From Spirochaetaceae bacterium (GTDB taxonomy: Bacteria > Spirochaetota > Spirochaetia > Treponematales > Breznakiellaceae), in NCBI GenBank assembly GCA_031265535.1, contig JAISCO010000183.1:1-5671 (forward strand): a DNA stretch of 5,671 nt. The letters are read 5' to 3'. Both the position numbers and the translations under genes were made by a program. The notes under the pieces were generated by a model, which was not told the DNA's origin, did not search any database, and worked only from the letters and a program-made list of their open reading frames with translations. Positions 1 to 4,563 of the stretch are shown here, piece after piece (within the stretch, counting starts at the first letter, position 1; each line of letters opens with the position of its first letter).

Positions 1-386
1 TTAACTTCGGCTCGATAAGCCGCAACCGCAAGATAAACGACGACGAGAATAACATACACGCCGAAGTTGACGCTTTTCTTGAAAACGGCACCCAGATGAT
101 GGCCGTTGAAGTTAAGGCGAAACTCCATAAGGCCGACGTGGACGGCCATATCAGGCGCATAGAAAAGATACGCGCCTACGCCGACCTGCACGGCGACAAA
201 CGCGACCTTTTCGGGTCACTGGCCGCCACTGTGGTAACCGAAAAAGAACGGGATTACGCGCTGGAAAAAGGTTTTTTTGTCATAGAGCCTTCCGGTGAAG
301 ACGTTAAGGTGACCGAACCTGCCGCCAACACCAGAGTTTGGCAGGCGAAAGAGGGGGGCGAAAGAGGGGTAAGAAGGAAGAGGTAA
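1..386 (+). CDS. PD-(D/E)XK nuclease-like protein, 3' part (DUF3782-like)
   Basis: The gene enters from the left edge with its first complete codon at position 3, leaving 127 visible residues before the TAA at 384-386. An ATG at 96 is probably internal, because the open frame and a likely active-site residue lie upstream of it. Seen: an acidic residue in AEVDAFLENG (Asp codon 69-71) followed 13 residues later by AVEVKAKL (Glu codon 108-110, Lys codon 114-116). This is the D...ExK spacing of the PD-(D/E)XK nuclease fold. The following HIRRIEKIRAYADLHGDKR and VVTEKERDYALEKGFFVIEPSGE segments resemble the C-terminal half of DUF3782-type proteins, which usually carry a coiled coil in the N-terminal part missing here. 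No substrate is known to me. The last dozen codons (EGGERGVRRKR) are written by the purine tract that follows, so the C-terminus seems to be set by the repeat. Family assignment is fairly secure; a cellular role is not. Confidence 0.75.
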   Translation, partial: NFGSISRNRKINDDENNIHAEVDAFLENGTQMMAVEVKAKLHKADVDGHIRRIEKIRAYADLHGDKRDLFGSLAATVVTEKERDYALEKGFFVIEPSGEDVKVTEPAANTRVWQAKEGGERGVRRKR

Positions 387-458
387 GAAGGAAGAAGAGA
401 AGTAATTTTTTACTTTTTCCCTTTTCCCTTTTACTTGTTTTACTTTTTACTTGTTTTG
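350..458. repeat. Purine-arm/pyrimidine-arm intergenic element, copy A
   Basis: A purine-rich arm (about 350-402) built of GGTAAGAAGGAAGA units is followed by a pyrimidine-rich arm (about 406-458) built of TTTACTTGTTTTACTTTTT units. The junction at 396-418 reads AGAGAAG, TAA, then TTTTTTACTTTTT, and the same junction recurs in the copies at 1541-1704 and 2400-2548. The two arms are approximately complementary (GTAARAAGG against CCTTTTTAC), so the transcript of either strand could form an imperfect hairpin with a U-rich 3' arm. The 5' arm contains the stop codon of the preceding nuclease-like gene; the 3' arm ends just before the ribosome binding site of the next gene. A transcription-termination or mRNA-stability role is possible but not shown. 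Confidence 0.7.
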
Positions 459-473
459 TGGGGGTGAGTTTGT

Positions 474-1355
474 ATGGACGAGAAAAGACAACCGGGAAGT
501 CCTGAGCGTATACCTTGGCACCCGGCTTTTGCCCAGGCTATGCGCATGGAACTGGAGCAGTATAAAGACCTTCTTGAATTCCATGACGAATACCGGCTTA
601 CCTCGGAGCCTCTGGAAATAGATATGCTTATCATCAAAAAAGCGCCGGAGCTTACCATTGACAAAAACATTGCCCGGATATTCAAGAGCGTCAACCTGGT
701 GGAGTACAAGAGCCCAGAGGATTATGTCTCTGTCTATGATTTTTACAAGACGCTGGGCTATGCCTGCCTTTACGCGGCTTTCAACCGGCATGACGTGCGG
801 GAAATGACGGTTACCATTGTTGAGACCCGCCATCCCAAGGAGCTTTTTAGGTACATCCGCGAAGACGCAATGTGCGCCGTGGAAGAAGAAGCGTCCGGGA
901 TATACCGGATAACAGGTCACTGGATGCCGATACAGCTGATAGAAAGCAAAAAACTATCCCCGGACGAGAACCTGTGGTTGAAAGCGCTGGGCAGAGAATT
1001 GAACACGGAAACAGCGGGTAGTATATTGGAACTAAGCCGTAAAAAGAAGGGCCCTGAGATAGCGGCGTATCTGCACGCGGTACTGCTGGCGAACGCAAAA
1101 ACGATACAGGAGGTATTGAAGATGAACAAAACAGAAGAAATAACGCTTGACGAAGTGCTGGAAGAAGCCGGACTAACTAAAAAATGGGAAGAGCGCGGCG
1201 AGGCTCGCGGAGAAGCCCGGGGCGAGGCTCGCGGGGAGAAGACCGCATGGGGAAAAGTCTTAACCCTGCTGAAACAGGGCTACACAGTGGATGAACTGGA
1301 ACGGATGACCCCGAGTGGGATTTCGAGCAGTGAACAATTAACAATGAAGAATTAG
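474..1355 (+). CDS. Rpn-type PD-(D/E)XK nuclease (transposase/recombination-promoting nuclease family)
   Basis: A complete 293-residue protein. The ATG at 474 follows a G-rich ribosome binding site (GGGGGTGAG, 460-468) by 5 nt, and the start is supported by the family-like N-terminus with IPWHPAF at residues 13-19. Seen: EPLEIDMLIIKK with Asp50, then NLVEYKSPEDY with Glu77-x-Lys79, giving the D...ExK metal-binding core of the PD-(D/E)XK fold; YDFYKTLGYACLYAAF (88-103) fits the conserved helix after it. Residues about 100-200 complete the domain (ITGHWMPIQLIESKKLSPDENLWLKAL). The tail is charged and carries four RGEA/K repeats (241-256). Known for E. coli Rpn proteins: DNA endonuclease activity, toxicity, antiphage activity, and inhibition by an internally initiated C-terminal product. 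An internal start at codon 217 is clear here. The last residues (SEQLTMKN) are encoded by an AT-rich dispersed repeat, so the native C-terminus may have been replaced. Nuclease activity itself is inferred. Confidence 0.85.
   Translation: MDEKRQPGSPERIPWHPAFAQAMRMELEQYKDLLEFHDEYRLTSEPLEIDMLIIKKAPELTIDKNIARIFKSVNLVEYKSPEDYVSVYDFYKTLGYACLYAAFNRHDVREMTVTIVETRHPKELFRYIREDAMCAVEEEASGIYRITGHWMPIQLIESKKLSPDENLWLKALGRELNTETAGSILELSRKKKGPEIAAYLHAVLLANAKTIQEVLKMNKTEEITLDEVLEEAGLTKKWEERGEARGEARGEARGEKTAWGKVLTLLKQGYTVDELERMTPSGISSSEQLTMKN
1108..1113 (+). promoter_or_regulatory. Internal Shine-Dalgarno AGGAGG within the nuclease gene
   Basis: A perfect AGGAGG lies inside the nuclease coding region, 8 nt before an in-frame ATG (1122-1124, Met217). 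It is a better ribosome binding site than the one serving the full-length gene. In frame it encodes part of TIQEVLKM, a segment with no obvious need for this exact hexamer. The sequence before the duplicate start at 1373 does not share it. Confidence 0.7.
1122..1355 (+). CDS. Putative intragenic small protein (C-terminal 77 residues of the Rpn-type nuclease)
   Basis: In frame with the nuclease, starting at Met217 behind the strong AGGAGG at 1108-1113 and sharing the nuclease stop codon. The product would be 77 residues: MNKTEEITLDEVLEEAGLTK, then the RGEA repeats, then a conserved TAWGKVLTLLKQGYTVDELERM helix-turn-helix-like segment. It contains none of the nuclease active-site residues. By analogy with E. 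coli Rpn genes, whose internally translated C-terminal product binds and blocks the full-length toxin, this could be the cognate intragenic antitoxin. Two things seen in the sequence support real translation: the ideal spacing of the ribosome binding site, and a duplicate segment downstream that begins at the same ATG. The call remains a prediction. Confidence 0.55.
   Translation: MNKTEEITLDEVLEEAGLTKKWEERGEARGEARGEARGEKTAWGKVLTLLKQGYTVDELERMTPSGISSSEQLTMKN
1194..1241 (+). repeat. Four tandem 12-bp units encoding RGEA/RGEK
   Basis: Four in-frame 12-bp units (CGCGGCGAGGCT and variants) encode RGEA-RGEA-RGEA-RGEK at residues 241-256 of the nuclease. The downstream duplicate has a single unit here (RGEK), so the two tails differ by exactly three units, 36 bp. 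This is the pattern expected from slipped-strand expansion or contraction. Arg/Glu-rich repeats of this sort are common in Rpn-family tails. Confidence 0.9.
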
Positions 1356-1376
1356 GAATGAGCAATTGACAAATGG
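1332..1376 (+). repeat. AT-rich AACAATTA element, copy 1
   Basis: The stretch begins GAACAATTAACAATGAAGAA and continues through AATGAGCAATTGACAAATGG. It closely matches 4251-4301, which has the same beginning, a GAGGAATTA middle and the same ACAAATGG end. The AATGAGCAATT part also appears inverted at 5611-5625. The element encodes the last residues and TAG stop of the nuclease and supplies the ATG of the small gene at 1373. It looks like a dispersed intergenic repeat that landed at, or mediated, the duplication junction. Confidence 0.7.
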
Positions 1377-1540
1377 ACAAGAGTGAAGAAATAACGCTTG
1401 ACGAAGTGCTGGAAGAAGCCGGACTAACCAAAAAATGGGAGGAGCGCGGCGAGAAGACCGCGTGGGGAAAAGTCCTAACCCTGCTGGAACAGGGCTACAC
1501 AGTGGATGAACTAAAACGGATGGCTCCGGGCAGGCAATGA
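1373..1540 (+). CDS. Freestanding duplicate of the Rpn-type nuclease tail (putative antitoxin paralogue or remnant)
   Basis: A 55-residue reading frame from ATG 1373 to TGA 1538-1540, beginning MDKSEEITLDEVLEEAGLTK and ending DELKRMAPGRQ. It is a near copy of residues 217-265 onward of the upstream nuclease, minus three RGEA units, and has no nuclease domain. The substitutions against the first copy are mostly conservative or charge swaps (N/D, T/S, K/E, E/K, T/A) and several codons differ silently, which suggests the frame has been kept under selection. It starts 17 nt after the nuclease stop codon, so it is probably on the same mRNA. Its ribosome binding site is weak: only AGGA at 1354-1357, about 15 nt away. 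It may be a stand-alone inhibitor of the nuclease, or the 3' remnant of a second nuclease copy lost by deletion. Confidence 0.6.
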   Translation: MDKSEEITLDEVLEEAGLTKKWEERGEKTAWGKVLTLLEQGYTVDELKRMAPGRQ

Positions 1541-1704
1541 GAGGGAAAAGGGAAGAGAGAGGTAAAAAGGAATAAGGAAGAGGTAAAGAAGGAAGAGGTA
1601 AGAAGGAAGAGGTAAGAGAAGATTTTTTACTTTTTATTTGTTTTCCTTTTTCCTTGTTTCCCTTTTACTTGAATTACTTTTTACTTTTTCCTTTTTACTT
1701 GAAT
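1541..1704. repeat. Purine-arm/pyrimidine-arm intergenic element, copy B
   Basis: This is the longest copy. The purine arm is about 1541-1621, with three runs of GGAAGAGGTAAGAAGGAAGA type, and the pyrimidine arm is about 1622-1704, with TTTTACTTGAATTACTTTTT units. The AGAGAAGATTTTTTACTTTTT junction lies at 1615-1635. It fills the gap between two convergent transcription units, the nuclease tail gene from the left and the PIN toxin from the right, so each gene meets a purine-rich arm first on its coding strand. That position suits a bidirectional terminator-like hairpin. The PIN toxin stop codon (1695-1697) lies inside the element. Confidence 0.7.
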
Positions 1705-2144
1705 AATAGGTTGTGTGGGAGTCTGAAACCGTTGGATCTGAGTTTGGAAATGATAGAATCAATGTCGGAAATGACGCCTTGCCGGTACGCCGCAATTAGG
1801 ATACCGAGGGTTCCGGTTATGCTAAGACCAATGTCCATAGCAAATGAACGGGCTTGGGCGTCATCTAAAATTAAAAGCGGCTCTTTGGTTTCAAGCGCCA
1901 ACGCAATGGCGCTTGATTCGCCGCTGTCAAGGGTTCTTTGGATGAGTCGTACCTTTTCACGGTCCCGAACCGGAACAACTGTGATCCACGCGGGAAGCTC
2001 TTCACCGTATTCCGCCGCAATTTCGGGTGTAACAAGGATGCTTTGGCAGACATTGCACAAAATATCCAGCCGCCCAATGTTGGTTAAAGCGATGAGGCAG
2101 CTTGTGTCGGAAATGATTATTTTATCGAAAAAGGTTGGAGGCAT
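1695..2144 (-). CDS. DUF3368-type PIN-domain toxin of a type II toxin-antitoxin pair
   Basis: A 149-residue protein. It begins MPPTFFDKIIISDTSCLIAL, with the first PIN acidic residue at Asp13 in the SDTS motif. Further candidate metal ligands are Glu41/Glu45 (TPEIAAEYGEE), the LDSGESSAIALA motif with Asp73 and Glu76, and Asp94-Asp95 in LLILDDAQAR. The C-terminal SITGTLGILIAAYRQGVI matches the end of the DUF3368 PIN domain. PIN toxins are Mg-dependent ribonucleases that cut RNA and arrest growth; the exact RNA target cannot be read from sequence. It lies directly after a UPF0175-type antitoxin gene, overlapping it by 23 nt, and has no clear ribosome binding site of its own, so translational coupling to the antitoxin is likely. 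All candidate catalytic acidic residues are present, so the toxin appears intact. The final lysine and TAA (CAAGTAAAAAGG) coincide with the neighbouring repeat. Confidence 0.88.
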   Translation of the reverse strand: MPPTFFDKIIISDTSCLIALTNIGRLDILCNVCQSILVTPEIAAEYGEELPAWITVVPVRDREKVRLIQRTLDSGESSAIALALETKEPLLILDDAQARSFAMDIGLSITGTLGILIAAYRQGVISDIDSIISKLRSNGFRLPHNLLFK

Positions 2145-2361
2145 TGTCGATGTCAGATTTTAATTCATCGGCAGTCTGGGAAAAGAGGGATACCCCATAC
2201 TTGCCCAGCAGTTCAATAAATGTCCGTTTTGAAATACCCGCCAGTTCCGCGCAGTATCCCAGAGCGAGTTTTCGTTCTTCGTATAGCTTTGCGGCAAGCA
2301 GCATTTTTACATCAAATTCGGAAAGCGCGGCCTGTTTCGGCATTTTTAGGTTTATGTTCAT
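2122..2361 (-). CDS. UPF0175-type antitoxin (small helix-turn-helix protein)
   Basis: A 79-residue protein whose ATG at 2359-2361 is preceded by GGAG (2368-2371) with a 6-nt spacer. The core LLAAKLYEERKLALGYCAEL (21-40) followed by AGISKRTFIELLGKYGVSLF (41-60) is the UPF0175 signature: a helix of the AxKLYEEGKLSLG type and a helix-turn-helix of the AELAGISRxxFLELL type. The acidic tail DELKSDIDNASNLF (65-78) is where such antitoxins usually contact the toxin. Known role: UPF0175 proteins pair with DUF3368 PIN toxins, neutralise them, and probably repress their own operon through the DNA-binding fold. The gene order (antitoxin first) and the 23-nt overlap with the toxin gene fit a standard type II operon. 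Confidence 0.85.
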   Translation of the reverse strand: MNINLKMPKQAALSEFDVKMLLAAKLYEERKLALGYCAELAGISKRTFIELLGKYGVSLFSQTADELKSDIDNASNLFR

Positions 2362-2372
2362 ATATCACTCCG

Positions 2373-2380
2373 TACCGGTA
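2373..2380. promoter_or_regulatory. TACCGGTA palindrome upstream of the antitoxin (candidate operator)
   Basis: A perfect 8-bp palindrome, TACCGGTA, lies 11 bp before the antitoxin start codon and beside its Shine-Dalgarno, flanked by CACT on the left (2366-2369) and AGTG on the right (2381-2384). Antitoxins of this kind often repress their own operon at such a site. An AT-rich stretch just beyond (TATATT or TATTAC on the minus strand, about 2385-2392) could be a -10 box. Both readings rest on position and symmetry only. Confidence 0.3.
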
Positions 2381-2399
2381 AGTGTAATATAAAACTTTT

Positions 2400-2548
2400 T
2401 GAAAAGGAAGAGATAAGAAGGATGAGGTAAGAAGGAAGAAGGAAGGAAGAAAGAGGAAAGAGAAGATTTTTTACTTTTTCCCTTTTACTTTTTACTTGAA
2501 TTACTTTTCCCTTTTACTTTTTATTTGTTTCCCTTTTTACTTTATTTG
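2400..2548. repeat. Purine-arm/pyrimidine-arm intergenic element, copy C
   Basis: The purine arm (about 2400-2465, GGTAAGAAGGAAGAAGGAAG type) is followed by a pyrimidine arm (about 2466-2548, CCCTTTTACTTTTTACTTGAA type), with the shared AGAGAAGATTTTTTACTTTTT junction at 2459-2479. This copy lies between divergent genes, the antitoxin on the left and the lipoprotein on the right, so promoters of both must lie in or beside it. The pyrimidine arm ends in TTTATTTGTGGAG, close to the TTGTTTTGTGG that precedes the nuclease start, so the arm and ribosome-binding region may be inherited together. Confidence 0.7.
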
Positions 2549-2563
2549 TGGAGATGTGTCAAA

Positions 2564-4240
2564 ATGAAAAAATTTACGGTTTGGATTTTACTGTGCGCTT
2601 TTATTTTAGCGGCTTGTTCCGATATTACGGGGGCGGCTTTTGACGCGGCGGAGGAGGCGGCGGGCGGTTCCGGCAATGACGGTCCGCCGCGTATTGTCAA
2701 AAGGGGGGACGGCAGCGCGCTGGACGAGTTTAATGTTATCTATAGGGACGGGGATCCGTACCGGCTGACTTTGAAGGTTGATGAGGAATGGGAGTCTATA
2801 GAATGGTACATTAACAATCCCAAAAAGCCGGCGAGTAAAACGAATACGCTGGAGCTTGACGCCCGCGGTTTAAGTGAGGCGGAGTACTACGTCATGTTTA
2901 CCGGTTCGCTGGGCGGGCTTCTCTATTCAGAGATGGTTAATGTAGCGGTAAAGACTACTTTGACCGAGGATATAACATGGCTGGATACGGGAAAAAACTC
3001 TTCACAAACAGAATTTGACCTTAACGCGTGGGAGGGGGTAAGGGAATCGATAGAAAAATGGAAACTGCTGGCCGCCGAGACGCCCCGCGTGTACTTTGCC
3101 GTAAGAAAGCGTCCTTTTCAGACTATTACTGTGGCGGGAGAGCACAGCGATAAGGTAAAAATGGCGGATATTGGAGCGGTGGTGGACGGGTTAAAGACAA
3201 CCGCGAATCTGGTCGTTTTTACCGTTGATACCGGCGATGTAGAGACGCTGTTCGGCGGCGGGGAACGGCATTTTACCTTGATGGTTTCGGACGAAAATAA
3301 GGGCAGCGAGGGCAACAAGATGGTTCAGGTAACCCTGGAACTGCGCCCCTACCTGACCGGCGCGGCGATTTTTGCGGTAAAAGACGGGGCGCTGGAAAGG
3401 ATTACCGCTAAAAATGTCGAGACTTACGCAAACAGTTTGTACAAAACGCACTTAAACACCGGCTTCCCGTCGTGGGGCATAAAAATTGACGATGTTGCAG
3501 GGCTTGCCGGCGCGTTCAAATGGCTTGATTCTTACGCCGCCGGCGGGACGGACGCCGATAATTTGAAGGAATACCTTGTCCGTGTGGAAAAAAACGAGAC
3601 GCTGTATAGAACCGCGCTGACCGGTAGTATCCCTAAAATCAGTGGCATGAATGTAAAAAATATAAAGATACGGCTGCGGGGTTACGGGTCGGAACGGAGG
3701 ATCAAACATGATCCAACACAACCGGCATCCAGCGAAAACGCATATTGGAAAGGCAACAGCGAAGATGGCTCCTATATACACAATTACTCTTTTATCAGTA
3801 TAGGGGTATTTCAAGAGCTGCAACAGGCGAAGAACAATACCTGTAACATAACCCTGCAACTGGAAGATAATATCACGATAGACGGCGAAGGCTTGGCCGC
3901 GGGCAATAGCAGCCCCGGCTGGTTTAATGTCGTGTACGCGGGCAATGGTTGTACTTTTGTGATGAAAACAGGCTCAAAGCTGACCGGCGCCAACGGAATA
4001 CACCCGGTATATATAGACTTTGACACCGGCAAGTTTGAAATGGACGGCGGGGAAATATCCAACTGTAAAAATAACCCGTACGCGGTATATATCGCCGACA
4101 TAAACAGCAAAAGAAGTCAGAATACATTTATCTATCGCGGCGGCACATTTTTTAACAATGATTCCAGCATTATCTATGTCGGCGGAAACTCAACACCGAT
4201 GAGGTTTTGCATCGATAGTTTATTTCAACCAACAAATTAA
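2564..4240 (+). CDS. Treponeme-type lipoprotein with Ig-like segment and beta-helix tail
   Basis: A 558-residue exported lipoprotein of unknown function. The ATG at 2564 is chosen because it follows GGAG (2550-2553) by 10 nt and begins a clean signal peptide: MKKF, a hydrophobic stretch, and the lipobox LAAC with Cys18 as the lipidated residue. A longer frame from 2525 would only add residues translated from the pyrimidine repeat. After a low-complexity linker (about 21-50), residues 53-130 look like a small Ig-like domain (LTLKVDEEWESIEWYINN ... YYVMFTGSLGGLLYSEMVNV), a pattern I associate with treponemal surface lipoproteins. Residues about 135-355 match nothing I recognise. Residues about 361-545 carry beta-helix-like rungs: NIKIRLRGYGS, ITLQLEDNITIDGEG, FVMKTGSKLTGANGIHPVYI, KFEMDGGEISN, YRGGTFFNN. 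The protein stops shortly after the last rung, and relatives of this kind often have more of them, so C-terminal shortening is possible. Likely anchored at a membrane or the cell surface; a binding or adhesion role is a guess. Confidence 0.82.
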   Translation: MKKFTVWILLCAFILAACSDITGAAFDAAEEAAGGSGNDGPPRIVKRGDGSALDEFNVIYRDGDPYRLTLKVDEEWESIEWYINNPKKPASKTNTLELDARGLSEAEYYVMFTGSLGGLLYSEMVNVAVKTTLTEDITWLDTGKNSSQTEFDLNAWEGVRESIEKWKLLAAETPRVYFAVRKRPFQTITVAGEHSDKVKMADIGAVVDGLKTTANLVVFTVDTGDVETLFGGGERHFTLMVSDENKGSEGNKMVQVTLELRPYLTGAAIFAVKDGALERITAKNVETYANSLYKTHLNTGFPSWGIKIDDVAGLAGAFKWLDSYAAGGTDADNLKEYLVRVEKNETLYRTALTGSIPKISGMNVKNIKIRLRGYGSERRIKHDPTQPASSENAYWKGNSEDGSYIHNYSFISIGVFQELQQAKNNTCNITLQLEDNITIDGEGLAAGNSSPGWFNVVYAGNGCTFVMKTGSKLTGANGIHPVYIDFDTGKFEMDGGEISNCKNNPYAVYIADINSKRSQNTFIYRGGTFFNNDSSIIYVGGNSTPMRFCIDSLFQPTN

Positions 4241-4250
4241 GAAGGAAAAG

Positions 4251-4301
4251 GAACAATTAACAATTAACAATGAGGAATTAAAAATTAACAATAACAAATG
4301 G
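4251..4301 (+). repeat. AT-rich AACAATTA element, copy 2
   Basis: It begins GAACAATTAACAATTAACAA, continues with TGAGGAATTA, and ends ACAAATGG, paralleling 1332-1376 in order and orientation. It starts 11 bp after the lipoprotein stop codon. The short unit AACAATTA is iterated, so part of the likeness could be simple-sequence drift, but the shared beginning, middle and end argue for common origin. Confidence 0.65.
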
Positions 4302-4402
4302 CAGTTGGTAAGCTGTCAAATTTCATTGTTACCCGCTAGTAGGCAGTCAAGAATCAAACTGTGGTTAGCAGTCTCAAGACGGTGAAGAAAAATATTTTAC
4401 CT

Positions 4403-4475
4403 CAAAGTCGAAAAAGTCGAAGAAGGAAAAAGAAAGAGGGGACTCTCAAAAACTTATTCGACTTCTTTGACTTCG
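4403..4475. repeat. Imperfect 23-bp inverted repeat with 27-nt loop
   Basis: The left arm 4403-4425 (AAAGTCGAAAAAGTCGAAG core) and right arm 4453-4475 (TTCGACTTCTTTGACTTCG core) match at 19 of 23 positions as reverse complements. The left arm contains the direct repeat AAGTCGAA/AAGTCGAA. A small GAG-GGGA-CTC hairpin (4437-4446) could form in the loop. It may be a structure at the convergent 3' ends of the two flanking genes. There is no clean T-run after it, so it is not a standard intrinsic terminator. Confidence 0.5.
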
Positions 4476-4503
4476 CGGTTCATAAAATTCTTCATGTATC
4501 GAA

Positions 4504-4534
4504 GCTGTTCCAAAACTGAAGTTTTGGAACAAGC
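4504..4534 (-). terminator. Strong hairpin downstream of the isomerase/epimerase gene
   Basis: GTTCCAAAAC (4507-4516), loop TGAA, GTTTTGGAAC (4521-4530) form a perfect 10-bp stem, extendable by three pairs (GCT/AGC) across a one-base bulge. It lies about 30 bases after the stop codon of the minus-strand gene, where a terminator would be expected. The strand is assigned from that context; the dyad is symmetric. Only a weak T-run (AATTTTA) follows, and it is not adjacent on the minus strand, so function as an intrinsic terminator is uncertain. A dispersed palindromic repeat is the alternative. Confidence 0.45.
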
Positions 4535-4563
4535 TCATCCACTGTTACAATCGTGTACGAATA

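Larger units (their letters stand above)
1122..1531 (+). repeat. Tandem duplication of the nuclease tail segment (1122-1310 and 1373-1528)
   Basis: The segment from the internal ATG (1122) to about 1310 recurs at 1373 to about 1528. After removing the three extra 12-bp units, 47 of 52 encoded residues are identical by my hand alignment, and the DNA is nearly as similar, with several silent differences. Similarity begins at the ATG of each copy; upstream flanks differ (AGGAGGTATTGAAG against GAGCAATTGACAA). An AT-rich dispersed repeat (1332-1376) sits between the copies. Confidence 0.9.
4241..4563. other. Gene-free stretch of 323 bases with repeats and inverted repeats
   Basis: It lies between the convergent ends of the lipoprotein and the isomerase/epimerase genes. 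It opens with a short purine run (GAAGGAAAAGG), then an AT-rich AACAATTA element (4251-4301), a region with no recognisable coding signal (4302-4400), a long imperfect inverted repeat (4403-4475) and a strong perfect hairpin (4504-4534). Only tiny reading frames without ribosome binding sites are present. I see no tRNA or known RNA motif. Confidence 0.7.

Noticed and set aside
96..98. ATG at 96 as the start of the first gene
   Set aside because: The frame is open back to the window edge and the Asp of the nuclease motif (69-71) lies upstream, so the real start is outside the window.
447..1431. Several minus-strand open frames across the Rpn-type nuclease gene and its tail duplicate
   Set aside because: They are shadows of the plus-strand coding frame; their translations show no domain or plausible start.
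1654..2163. 169-codon open frame on the plus strand
   Set aside because: It is antisense to the clearly recognisable PIN toxin, and its protein is Ser/Arg-rich without family resemblance.
1541..2548. CRISPR array or phase-variable tract suggested by the repeated GGTAAGAAGGAAGA units
   Set aside because: The units vary in length and sequence, there are no unique spacers, and the tracts lie between genes and not inside a reading frame or clear promoter spacer.
2525..2563. Upstream ATG giving a 13-residue longer lipoprotein
   Set aside because: The added residues come from the pyrimidine tract, would spoil the signal peptide, and the ribosome binding site lies before the ATG at 2564.
4298..4339. 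Mini reading frame MAVGKLSNFIVTR in the convergent gap
   Set aside because: It has only 13 codons, its ATG comes from the AT-rich repeat and no ribosome binding site precedes it.
4251..4534. Insertion-sequence remnant
   Set aside because: No transposase fragment, terminal inverted repeat pair or target-site duplication could be seen; the repeats are short and independent.
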